Under the pieces are notes generated by a model. It had not been told where the DNA came from. It searched no databases and worked only from the letters and a program-made list of their open reading frames with translations. Positions 1 to 7,077 of a DNA stretch of 64,000 nt are shown here, one piece after another (within the stretch, counting starts at the first letter, position 1; each line of letters starts with the position of its first letter). The DNA is from Aestuariibacter sp. Lineage in GTDB: Bacteria; Pseudomonadota; Gammaproteobacteria; Enterobacterales; Alteromonadaceae. The DNA lies in the NCBI GenBank assembly GCA_017794925.1, contig CP051238.1, positions 867,702 through 931,701 on the forward strand, read 5' to 3'. The translations under genes and the position numbers were made by a program.

Positions 1-4
1 AACG

Positions 5-23
5 GCGGGTGTTATACACCCGC
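5..23 (-). terminator. Hairpin at 3' end of the first lipoprotein gene
   Basis: Arms GCGGGTGT (5-12) and ACACCCGC (16-23) with a 3-base loop form a perfect GC-rich stem overlapping the stop codon of the minus-strand gene. The bases that would carry the T-run lie at or beyond the window edge, so intrinsic termination cannot be confirmed. Confidence 0.35.
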
Positions 24-977
24 GGTACATTGACCTTCTGTTGTCAGAATCGGCGCTGTCGCCGCAGTATCACTATTGCCGTTGTCAGCGGCCTGACTGG
101 CAACGTGTTGAGCTTGCTGGTCTTTGGGAATGGCGATGAGCCACTGCCGAAGATTGCGCACGATGGTGTGCTCACAGGTGTCGGCGATATGCGATGCCCG
201 GAAGACTTTATTTTTACCGGCATTCGGCATTTTGTAAGTCTTCATCGTGCCTTTCACATCAGCGAATTTACCTGTAGTCGCACCGTGGGTGATGTCCATC
301 GCAGTGCCAAGCAGATTGGCTAAGATCTGTTGCATTAACGCCTGATCACCATTGATGAGCAAAGTACGTTGTTCATCTGACAAGGGGGCATTGACCACCT
401 GAATAAGGTTTTTGTACTTATCCGGGCGCTTTTTCGTGCCATTGGGATCAGGAATCCACGCTACCACTTTCACACTAAGCTGAGTCATATCCGTGTTGCT
501 GAAAAAAATCGGCTTCACGTATAGCGTTTCAACATCACTATTGAGGCTGGATGCCAGCCAAGGCTTATGCTCAGGCGCTAACAGCTGTGACATCTGCAAT
601 CCGTCAACCATGTTCAACAGCGGTTGTATCTCGCTGTTGGCTGATTCCTGCAGAGTGGCTAGTCTCTCCTCCCGCTGAGACGAGACAATGGAACTGTGCA
701 CACCAATTTGGGCAACCAGTGCAATCAGACCTGCCGCTCCTGGTCCACCCTGATACAACACGTTGGAGTTACCCATCGTGGTATCGTTGTCGTAAAGTGC
801 GCGCAAGTCCACCTGATCACCGTCTGAAAAAATCATCCTGAAGGCAGACGCCTCCATGGGGGATTTTTTCATGGTATTGACGTGTCTGGCGTAGTCATCA
901 CGATAAGGGGTGCTGTTACACCCCACCAGCGTGGCCAGCATAAATATGCCAGCCCATCTTAATTTTGCAGAAAACAT
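12..977 (-). CDS. Putative lipoprotein of unknown function
   Basis: 321 residues. The N-terminus is a lipoprotein signal: a charged start, a hydrophobic stretch, then lipobox LVGC with the cysteine near residue 20, so the mature protein should be membrane-anchored. A glycine-rich segment (GGPGAAGLIALVAQIG, about residues 77-92) could be a glycine-zipper or membrane-inserting segment. The rest is soluble-looking and ends in a short low-complexity tail. I do not recognise the family. It lies 15 bp downstream of another lipoprotein gene on the same strand, so the two are probably co-transcribed. An 8-bp-stem hairpin (positions 5-23) covers its 3' end. Confidence 0.75.
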   Translation of the reverse strand: MFSAKLRWAGIFMLATLVGCNSTPYRDDYARHVNTMKKSPMEASAFRMIFSDGDQVDLRALYDNDTTMGNSNVLYQGGPGAAGLIALVAQIGVHSSIVSSQREERLATLQESANSEIQPLLNMVDGLQMSQLLAPEHKPWLASSLNSDVETLYVKPIFFSNTDMTQLSVKVVAWIPDPNGTKKRPDKYKNLIQVVNAPLSDEQRTLLINGDQALMQQILANLLGTAMDITHGATTGKFADVKGTMKTYKMPNAGKNKVFRASHIADTCEHTIVRNLRQWLIAIPKDQQAQHVASQAADNGNSDTAATAPILTTEGQCTAGV

Positions 978-992
978 AATGTAACTGCGCTA

Positions 993-1694
993 TTAGATCG
1001 CGTCAGCCAGTTTTTGCTTAACGTTCTCAATCGCCTGATAGTAAGCGTTAGTTACGCCTGGGAACGTAGGTGGTTCATCCCACTCGCCCTCAGGCTGCAC
1101 TTTTTGATCGATAAGCAGGTACTGGACATAAGCGTTAGTGGTCAGGTCAACGGTGTATAATTTACCGCGAACATAGCCTTGTGGATCGCCATTAGGGATA
1201 TAGTTGCTAAAGCTACGGAAAGCACCGTGCTCATACAGTTCGAATACAACCAGCACGTCAGCATTCAGTGAGTCTTTAAAAGAACGGAAGTCTTTTTCAG
1301 CAAAACCCAGCCCACCTTTAAACTTCTTCAGCTTATCAATTGGCGTACCTAGTGTAACAACCTGCATATCATTGTTGTACTGACGATATTCCTGAATAAC
1401 CAGATCTTTCAGTGCGTTAAGTTCAGTGTCGTCAATTGTGTTCTCAAGGTGCGTATCCAACGAGCTGGTCAGTGCCGATGCTACGCCGTAACACAACAGA
1501 CAGCCCGCACCGTAGATGTGAGTGGTGGCTGTTGAATCTTCGGGAGCAACGTAAACAAAGGCGACTTTTTTATCTTTGCCGACCTGGTTAGATTGCAGTT
1601 CAACTGTCGGTTGAGGGGTGCTTCCGCAGGCGGTTAACACGAAGGCAAACGCGACGATGAGTGCGCTTTTTATTGTTTTACCATTTATATTCAT
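993..1694 (-). CDS. Putative lipoprotein of unknown function
   Basis: 233 residues from the chosen ATG at 1694; another ATG lies five codons upstream (1709). The inner start is preferred because GGAAA sits about 8 bases before it and the peptide then begins with a standard signal (MNINGK, hydrophobic core, lipobox LTAC). The mature part has a motif with two near-adjacent cysteines (GAGCLLCYG, about residue 65) and a region around ADVLVVFELYEHG that looks like a beta strand core. Family not recognised. First gene of a probable two-gene operon with the lipoprotein that follows it. Confidence 0.75.
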   Translation of the reverse strand: MNINGKTIKSALIVAFAFVLTACGSTPQPTVELQSNQVGKDKKVAFVYVAPEDSTATTHIYGAGCLLCYGVASALTSSLDTHLENTIDDTELNALKDLVIQEYRQYNNDMQVVTLGTPIDKLKKFKGGLGFAEKDFRSFKDSLNADVLVVFELYEHGAFRSFSNYIPNGDPQGYVRGKLYTVDLTTNAYVQYLLIDQKVQPEGEWDEPPTFPGVTNAYYQAIENVKQKLADAI

Positions 1695-1802
1695 TGTTAT
1701 TATTTCCATTAACTACTAATACAGCGCGGTTAATATAGCGCACTCAAAACAAGACTGTCATGGATTTTATTTATAGCTAAATATAAGTTTTTTATTATAA
1801 AT

Positions 1803-2291
1803 TTAGACTTTGTCGGTGGTGTCATACCATATCTTATTGATCCACCAATCAAAACGGCCTGCCTCTGTAACTACGGTTACATCATCGTCTTCTCCCTTGC
1901 CAATTAACGCTCTGGCCATGGGGGCATCAACAGAGATCACATCTTTGCGATCAAAGATTTCGTCGTAACCCACTATGCGTATTGTCAGTACTTTGCCATC
2001 GTCATTTTCAAGCTCGACAAAAGCCCCGAAAAACACTTTCCCTTCCTGTTGCGGGTGATAATCTACGACCTTCAGGTTCTCAAGGCATTTACGTAAGTAT
2101 CTGACCCGTCGATCGATTTCTCTGAGCTTCTTCTTGTTGTACTGGTAGTCGGCGTTTTCACTGCGATCGCCAAGGCTGGCAGCCCAGGTCACTTTACGCG
2201 TGATTTCCGGACGTTCTACACGCCAGAGATGGTCCAATTCATCTCTGAGCTTTTGATATCCCTTGCGGGTAATTAACGGTGTTTTTGCCAT
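1803..2291 (-). CDS. greB: Transcription elongation factor GreB
   Basis: 162 residues, the usual GreB length. GreB binds the RNA polymerase secondary channel and stimulates cleavage of backtracked transcripts. The N-terminal coiled coil (about residues 8-75) carries the acidic tip GDRSENADYQY (D42, E45), the metal-coordinating residues of Gre factors. The C-terminal FKBP-like domain follows (about 80-158). The basic YLRKCL stretch and a C-terminus rich in aromatic residues fit GreB better than GreA. It is encoded alone on the minus strand. In E. coli greB is next to ompR, which here is 56 kb away. Confidence 0.95.
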   Translation of the reverse strand: MAKTPLITRKGYQKLRDELDHLWRVERPEITRKVTWAASLGDRSENADYQYNKKKLREIDRRVRYLRKCLENLKVVDYHPQQEGKVFFGAFVELENDDGKVLTIRIVGYDEIFDRKDVISVDAPMARALIGKGEDDDVTVVTEAGRFDWWINKIWYDTTDKV

Positions 2292-2530
2292 AAGTTGTTA
2301 TAAAAAATTAAAAAAATCACAGAAGCAGGCGATAACTTGTGTAGCATATTAGCGACAAATGCTGTAGTTTTGGTGAATAAATCACATTAATGACTATAAT
2401 CTATACTAAAGGTTCATGGTGTCTCGTAACCTGGTCAATTAATGTAAGCGAATTGTAAATAAACTGAACGATGTCACATTTGTAGTGACTAAGTTGTATT
2501 GACATCGACTTTACCCGAATTGAAGAGATT

Positions 2531-2815
2531 ATGCGTCAACATACTGAATATGAGCAACCAGACAAATCAGAGCCGTCATTACGGCATGCCTCTCCGGGTA
2601 TGCTTATCTCGGCGTTAATGGGATTTGTTCTACTAATTACCGGGCTGCTGATGTTTGTGCTGACCACGATTGAAGCCCTGACACAGAGCGAAGATACACG
2701 CACTATAGTGTCTATTCTGGTGGCCCTTGGTATGTACCGGGTAGGTAAACTAGTATTGCAAAAAGTAGGTAAATTTAAACTGCCACCCGACCGTCGACGC
2801 AGCGTCCTGTCCTGA
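2531..2815 (+). CDS. Small two-TM membrane protein, unknown function
   Basis: 94 residues. A hydrophilic N-terminus (about 1-22) is followed by two predicted membrane helices (about 24-50 and 58-76) and a basic C-terminal tail ending PPDRRRSVLS. The topology suggests an inner-membrane protein with its tail in the cytoplasm. A purine-rich GAAGAG precedes the ATG. No family recognised. It is divergent from greB across a 239-bp gap, and a structured 230-nt region ending in a terminator lies downstream. Confidence 0.7.
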   Translation: MRQHTEYEQPDKSEPSLRHASPGMLISALMGFVLLITGLLMFVLTTIEALTQSEDTRTIVSILVALGMYRVGKLVLQKVGKFKLPPDRRRSVLS

Positions 2816-2931
2816 TCGAATTACTGTTGTTATAACCACGTCGTTTTTAGAACGAATCATTCCTAATCTTTTGCCTGTTTCCGCTGGATAAGTTTGCTCG
2901 TTGTACTAAGTTTAAAGAGACAAACAAACAC

Positions 2932-3075
2932 TGTCTGACAAGCGTAGCCCGAATAACTATTTGGGCGCATCCATTGGCCTTACGCGTAGGGCTGTAATGG
3001 TGCAGAAAAGTAGGGACTCACAGACAAGCATGGATTGGAGCTGTAAAAAAGCCGACATATTTCTGTCGGCTTTTT
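2932..3075 (+). ncRNA. Candidate structured RNA or long structured 3' UTR
   Basis: The gap 2816-3110 has no convincing gene but is rich in secondary structure on the plus strand. Hairpin GCCCGAAT/ATTTGGGC is at 2947-2966, and hairpin CCATT/AATGG at 2971-3000 holds an inner GCCTTA/TAGGGC stem with a CGCG loop. The pair TGTCTG (2932-2937) and CAGACA (3021-3026) could close both. The series ends in a strong terminator (3046-3075). It may be a small RNA, or the 3' UTR of the 94-residue gene upstream. I found no good promoter and match no known RNA family. Confidence 0.35.
3046..3075. terminator. Intrinsic terminator, bidirectional
   Basis: AAAAAGCCGACA (3046-3057) and TGTCGGCTTTTT (3064-3075) form a 12-bp inverted repeat with a 6-base loop, with T-rich sequence after it on both strands. 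It lies between the plus-strand small gene and the minus-strand fkpA and can stop transcription from both sides. Confidence 0.85.
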
Positions 3076-3110
3076 CCTTTTTAGTGGATCAGCAATTGCC
3101 TCGCTAAGTA

Positions 3111-3878
3111 TTACTCGCCTTCTGCCTCTGCTTCTGGCTTAACCACTTCCAGTAACTCTACTTCAAAAATCAGTGTTGAGTTTGGCGTGATATTACCTGT
3201 CGCACGTTCACCGTAAGCCAGTTCAGAAGGAATGAAGAAGCGGGTTTTACCACCTTCTTTCATAGTTTGAACACCTTCAGTCCAACCTGGGATAACACGG
3301 TTCAGAGGGAATACTGCGGGTTCGCCACGCGAGTAAGAAGAGTCGAACTCAGTGCCGTCCAGCAACGTACCTTTGTAATGCACTTTAACGGTATCGGTAG
3401 CAACCGGGCTGGCGCCTTCACCTTCTGCCATTACTTCGTACTGTAAGCCAGATTCGGTAGTCACTACGCCTTCTTTCTTGCCGTTTTCAGCCAGGAATTC
3501 TGCGCCTTTCACCAGGTTTTCTTCCGCTACCTGTGTGGCCATTTCCTGTTGCTTGGCACGCATGGCTTGTTCGCCTGCCTGAGCCAGTTGCTGAATCTCG
3601 TCAGTTTCGAATAACAGGGTGTCGTTCATGCCGTCTTTCATACCCTGCATAATTGCAGCAGTATCCAGACCTTCGCCGAACTGCTCCATTTGCTTGTTAC
3701 GGGTAAATACGAACATACCCATGCTGGCACCCATTGCATAGGCTTGCTTTTGGGCGTCAGTCATTTCTTCTTTTTTCATAGCAGGGGCAGCTGCTTGTTC
3801 AGTTGCACTTTGCTGAGGCTGACATGCTGCCAGCCCTAATGTTGCGATTAGCGAAAGGGCAACGATCGACTTTTGCAT
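3111..3878 (-). CDS. fkpA: FKBP-type peptidyl-prolyl cis-trans isomerase (FkpA/Mip type), lipoprotein
   Basis: 255 residues. The signal peptide ends in lipobox LAAC, so the mature protein is predicted to be lipid-anchored, unlike soluble E. coli FkpA. The N-terminal helical dimerisation domain (about 35-130) includes KQAYAMGASMGM, and the C-terminal FKBP domain (about 140-245) has the signature VHYKGTLLDGTEFDSS and the PGWTEG and FFIPSELAYG motifs. It is an envelope chaperone/prolyl isomerase. The downstream terminator at 3046-3075 serves it. slyX, adjacent to fkpA in E. coli, lies about 1.3 kb away, which supports the call. Confidence 0.9.
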   Translation of the reverse strand: MQKSIVALSLIATLGLAACQPQQSATEQAAAPAMKKEEMTDAQKQAYAMGASMGMFVFTRNKQMEQFGEGLDTAAIMQGMKDGMNDTLLFETDEIQQLAQAGEQAMRAKQQEMATQVAEENLVKGAEFLAENGKKEGVVTTESGLQYEVMAEGEGASPVATDTVKVHYKGTLLDGTEFDSSYSRGEPAVFPLNRVIPGWTEGVQTMKEGGKTRFFIPSELAYGERATGNITPNSTLIFEVELLEVVKPEAEAEGE

Positions 3879-4059
3879 AAACTTCTCCGTTCTGTATTTA
3901 ATTCGGCATACATATAGCGCTGTTTTATCCCGCTATCGCCGCCGTATGTAAAGGTAATTTTTTCGCGTCCGATAATAAACTCAGGTACTGTAACACGCTT
4001 GGTGTAAAAAACGAGTCCCCACCGATGAAATACCGGTCACAACCGGCTAGTGAATCACA

Positions 4060-4087
4060 TTGCGCTACTGGCGCGGTGTTTTACAAT
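4060..4087 (+). promoter_or_regulatory. Candidate sigma70 promoter for the WD40 lipoprotein-slyX pair
   Basis: A -35-like TTGCGC (4060-4065) and a -10-like TACAAT (4082-4087), 16 bp apart, lie upstream of the ATG at 4171. A perfect 7-bp inverted repeat, ACTAACC/GGTTAGT (4128-4149), then falls in the leader and could be an operator or an RNA hairpin. The evidence is consensus match only; the -35 is weak. Confidence 0.35.
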
Positions 4088-4170
4088 GGGGGTATACCAT
4101 TAGATTTAGCCTGTCAGGACATAAATCACTAACCCCAAAACAGGTTAGTCAGGACAACAATAAAACGCTT

Positions 4171-5172
4171 ATGACCACGATAACCGTAAAATCGTTCATT
4201 CAAATTTCACTGGTGTGCCTGGCGGGACTGGTTTTGTCTGCTTGCAGCACTCCGGGGACCGAACCGGATAACAGTTGGCGACTTGTTGAAGAAGGCGCCT
4301 ATGCTGCCGACATTTCGCCGGACGGTCAGTTAAGTGTTGTATCCGGGATCAATAATGGTATTCATGTATGGCGTTATGGCGAAGCGCAACCGTTATTTCA
4401 ATGGAGTCACCAGGGCGAAGGCAACAATCTGGTAGCCAGTGTGCATATAGGGGCTGATAGCCAGTACGCGGTCACGTCCGATCGCGAAGCCTTTGCATTG
4501 TGGAGTTTAACGAGTGGTGAGCCTGTAGGCTTTTGGCGTATTGATGAGTCCACTATTCGCGACGTTGCCGTATCAAATCAAGGTCAGGGCATTTTGGTTG
4601 GTCGTTCAAACGGCAAGGTAATGTACTTTGAGCCAGAAAGCGGTCGTCGAATTGAGTTTCTGGGCCACCAGGAACGCATCAACAGTGTGGACATTACCCC
4701 AAATGGCCGTTATGCCCTGACCGGCGGTAACGATTATGTCGCTTACTTGTGGAGCACACAGACCGGGCAGGTTATTCATACATTTACCCACCCCAGCCGG
4801 GTTACTCTGGTAGCGCTGGACGATGCGGGTCGCTATGCGTTTACCGCAGACAGTCAGCAAAAATCGCAGATTTGGAATGTGCAAACAGGTGAACCCATTA
4901 GCCAATTGCAGTATATTGCGCGCCAGAAAATCTTTACTGACGCCGTATTTTCAGAAGATGGTAAGTACTTGCTTACTGGTGCACCCTCCCGCCGTGTTTA
5001 TATGTGGGAAGTGCAAACCGGCAAGCAAGTCGCAGAATGGAAAGTGGCGCCGCGCGAAAATATGACCCCACCTTCTGCGGTGGTGTATGCTGTAGGCTTT
5101 ATCGACTCACAACATGTGCTGTCGGTCAGCAGCAGCGGTTTAGCTGAACTTTGGAGTACTTCATCACCATGA
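4171..5172 (+). CDS. WD40-repeat lipoprotein
   Basis: 333 residues from the ATG at 4171. The open frame extends upstream to a TTG at 4060, but the inner ATG gives a proper lipoprotein signal (hydrophobic core, lipobox LSAC near residue 24). The mature part is a beta-propeller of WD40-type repeats. Recognisable blades end in HVWRYGE, FALWSLTSGE, VAYLWSTQTGQ, SQIWNVQTGE, VYMWEVQTGK and AELWSTSSP, with typical GHQERINSVDITPNGRYALTG lead-ins. It is likely an envelope-anchored scaffold; the partner is unknown. Its stop overlaps the slyX start (ATGA), implying translational coupling to slyX. Confidence 0.85.
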   Translation: MTTITVKSFIQISLVCLAGLVLSACSTPGTEPDNSWRLVEEGAYAADISPDGQLSVVSGINNGIHVWRYGEAQPLFQWSHQGEGNNLVASVHIGADSQYAVTSDREAFALWSLTSGEPVGFWRIDESTIRDVAVSNQGQGILVGRSNGKVMYFEPESGRRIEFLGHQERINSVDITPNGRYALTGGNDYVAYLWSTQTGQVIHTFTHPSRVTLVALDDAGRYAFTADSQQKSQIWNVQTGEPISQLQYIARQKIFTDAVFSEDGKYLLTGAPSRRVYMWEVQTGKQVAEWKVAPRENMTPPSAVVYAVGFIDSQHVLSVSSSGLAELWSTSSP

Positions 5173-5414
5173 CTTCTGAATCACAACAACTAGCCGACGA
5201 TCTGGCGGCGGCCAATCTGGCCATTGAAGAACTGCAAACTAAGTTAGCGTTTCAGGAGCACACGATTGATGCGCTAAACGATGCGTTGTCATCGCAGCAG
5301 CGTCAGCTTGAAAAGATGGAATTCCAGTTGAAGCATGTTATCGACAAGGTGAAAGGCATGGAGCCCTCTAACATTGCCAAAATGTCGGAAGAGACGCCTC
5401 CTCCGCATTATTAA
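5169..5414 (+). CDS. slyX: SlyX family protein
   Basis: 81 residues from the ATG at 5169. It is almost entirely a predicted coiled coil (IEELQTKLAFQEHTIDALND, then QRQLEKMEFQLKHVIDK) with the proline-rich end TPPPHY typical of SlyX. The biochemical role of the family is unknown. The start overlaps the stop of the WD40 lipoprotein by ATGA. Proximity to fkpA agrees with E. coli gene order. Confidence 0.9.
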   Translation: MTSESQQLADDLAAANLAIEELQTKLAFQEHTIDALNDALSSQQRQLEKMEFQLKHVIDKVKGMEPSNIAKMSEETPPPHY

Positions 5415-5430
5415 TGCCTGACGTGTGGCC

Positions 5431-6324
5431 TTAGTCCAGTTTTCCCGCCAATAGTAACTGCAGCCAGCGAATATCCTCTGGCCCCAACTTGGCCTTGGCG
5501 TACATATTAGGGTCTGCCAATATTTCTTTGTACACGTGGCAAATGGCAACTTCAGTCAGATGCCGCCAATCACAATGCTCAAGCGCGGGTAAACTGGCGT
5601 TTGCCAGATTGGGGTCGTACAGCGGGTCGTGCTCCTGCTCATTGGTGCGCAGCGCAAACTCCAATTCGTTGAGAATAGGGTTAGTGACTTTGAGCGTGGT
5701 TGCAGCGGCAAATTGAGCAAGTACATGCTCTTCCGCCTGTTTCGCTTTTTGCTCAATCTGCGCCCGCGTGGCTTTTTCGCCCAGTGGTTTTAAGCCATGA
5801 CGAGATAACATACCAGAAATGCTCGGCAGTACCGCTTTCAGTGCAATGCCCGCACCGATGAGTGGATTGAAAATAGCCGCCAATGCCCCCACCGCCAACA
5901 TGCCGTAAGTGAGTTTGCTGTCCATGGCGTCAATATCGTCGGCCAGTTTTTCCAGGGTACTTTGCGTATTGTTATTGGTATCAATAGCCATGCTGCGGGC
6001 AGTTTCCACCATATGCAGTCTCAACGCGCCTTCGTAATGTTCGTTAGGGAAATGAAATACCCGGCGTTTGGGCAGGTTGTTAATTTCCGGTGCGTCAGTT
6101 GGCAATGCGCGCATGGTGTGTAACGAAAAGCCGATATCGCTGGTGTGGTTGGGGATCACAAAGTAGTGCTTTTCATCGTACTGCACATCCTTAGCTTCGC
6201 TGCGTTCAAGGGACACAATGACCGGTAAAGCGCCGATATGCTCTTTTACCATCTCCAGCTTGGTATCCAGCTCCGCTTTCGCCGCTTCCCAGCTTTTACT
6301 AACGCGATTTAGCCAATCCTTCAT
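5431..6324 (-). CDS. Conserved-looking protein of unknown function with an internal hydrophobic segment
   Basis: 297 residues, no signal peptide. The first about 110 residues are soluble with many charged residues. A segment about 137-170 (YGMLAVGALAAIFNPLIGAG and following) is alanine/glycine-rich and hydrophobic and could insert in a membrane. A helical, glutamine/alanine-rich stretch follows (QIEQKAKQAEEHVLAQFAAA), then a compact C-terminus with DIRWLQLLLAGKLD. I recognise no catalytic motif or family. It is convergent with slyX, with only 16 bp between stops, and is monocistronic as far as can be seen. Confidence 0.7.
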   Translation of the reverse strand: MKDWLNRVSKSWEAAKAELDTKLEMVKEHIGALPVIVSLERSEAKDVQYDEKHYFVIPNHTSDIGFSLHTMRALPTDAPEINNLPKRRVFHFPNEHYEGALRLHMVETARSMAIDTNNNTQSTLEKLADDIDAMDSKLTYGMLAVGALAAIFNPLIGAGIALKAVLPSISGMLSRHGLKPLGEKATRAQIEQKAKQAEEHVLAQFAAATTLKVTNPILNELEFALRTNEQEHDPLYDPNLANASLPALEHCDWRHLTEVAICHVYKEILADPNMYAKAKLGPEDIRWLQLLLAGKLD

Positions 6325-6438
6325 GTAGCGTAAATTCCTTTAATGTTGTGCAGCACAGTGCACGCTAATAAACAACCAGACACTGACTTTCTGTTAGGGA
6401 GCACAGCAATCCGTATTCGCAGAGATAGGCATTAACCG

Positions 6439-7062
6439 CTAAATCGAGTTGAGCAGCGATTGCCCTGACTCGGTAAACAAATAACTCAGCGCCGCAAGAT
6501 TAAGCGCTACCATGCACCAGAATGCGACCTTAAATGAGGTTTTGCTGGATTTGTGTCGCAGGGTACGCTGTGCCACATAGGCGCCAGGCCAACCACCGAG
6601 CAAAGCAATGAGCTGCAGGTGAGCTTCGGGTGTTCGCCAGCGGTTATGTTGTGCCGCTGACTTGTCCCAGGCATACATCAGAAAAGCCAGCAAGCTGGCA
6701 CCCGCATAAATGAACACCAATTCACCCGGAAGTATGCGAAGTACGGCCAGTACAACTAGAGCTATGCAAAACGCCAATGTGATCAAAACAGCGGGTTTAC
6801 TGCTGCCTGAAGTTCGTCTGGCTTTCGGTTTGTTGGTATGACGGGATTTGTGGTCAGCAATGAAGGCAATGTTCACTGCTTTAGCTTTGCCGTCTGTCTG
6901 CTGAGCTACTTCATAAACGATAATATCACCGTCTACAGGTCGTCTGGAACGACGCGTAAAGGCGCTGATGTGCACAAACGCGCGTTGGCCTCCGCCATTG
7001 GGCTGCACAAAGCCAAATCCTTTGGCATCGTTCCAGTTACTTAGCTTTCCCTGGTATTTCAA
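6439..7062 (-). CDS. Cold-shock domain fused to DUF1294 membrane domain
   Basis: 207 residues. Residues 1-65 form a cold-shock/OB fold with the RNP1-like motif KGFGFVQPNGG and RNP2-like AFVHISAF, a nucleic-acid-binding unit. After a basic linker (HKSRHTNKPKARRTSGSSK) come membrane helices and the DUF1294 motif YAWDKSAAQHNRWRTPEAHL, followed by LIALLGGWPGAYVAQRTLRHKSSKTSF, the hallmark of DUF1294. This fusion is a known architecture of unknown function. It is downstream of, and on the same strand as, the yqiJ-yqiK pair, 15 bp from the yqiK stop, so probably in one transcript. Confidence 0.88.
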   Translation of the reverse strand: MKYQGKLSNWNDAKGFGFVQPNGGGQRAFVHISAFTRRSRRPVDGDIIVYEVAQQTDGKAKAVNIAFIADHKSRHTNKPKARRTSGSSKPAVLITLAFCIALVVLAVLRILPGELVFIYAGASLLAFLMYAWDKSAAQHNRWRTPEAHLQLIALLGGWPGAYVAQRTLRHKSSKTSFKVAFWCMVALNLAALSYLFTESGQSLLNSI

Positions 7063-7077
7063 TGGAAGACCGAAAAC

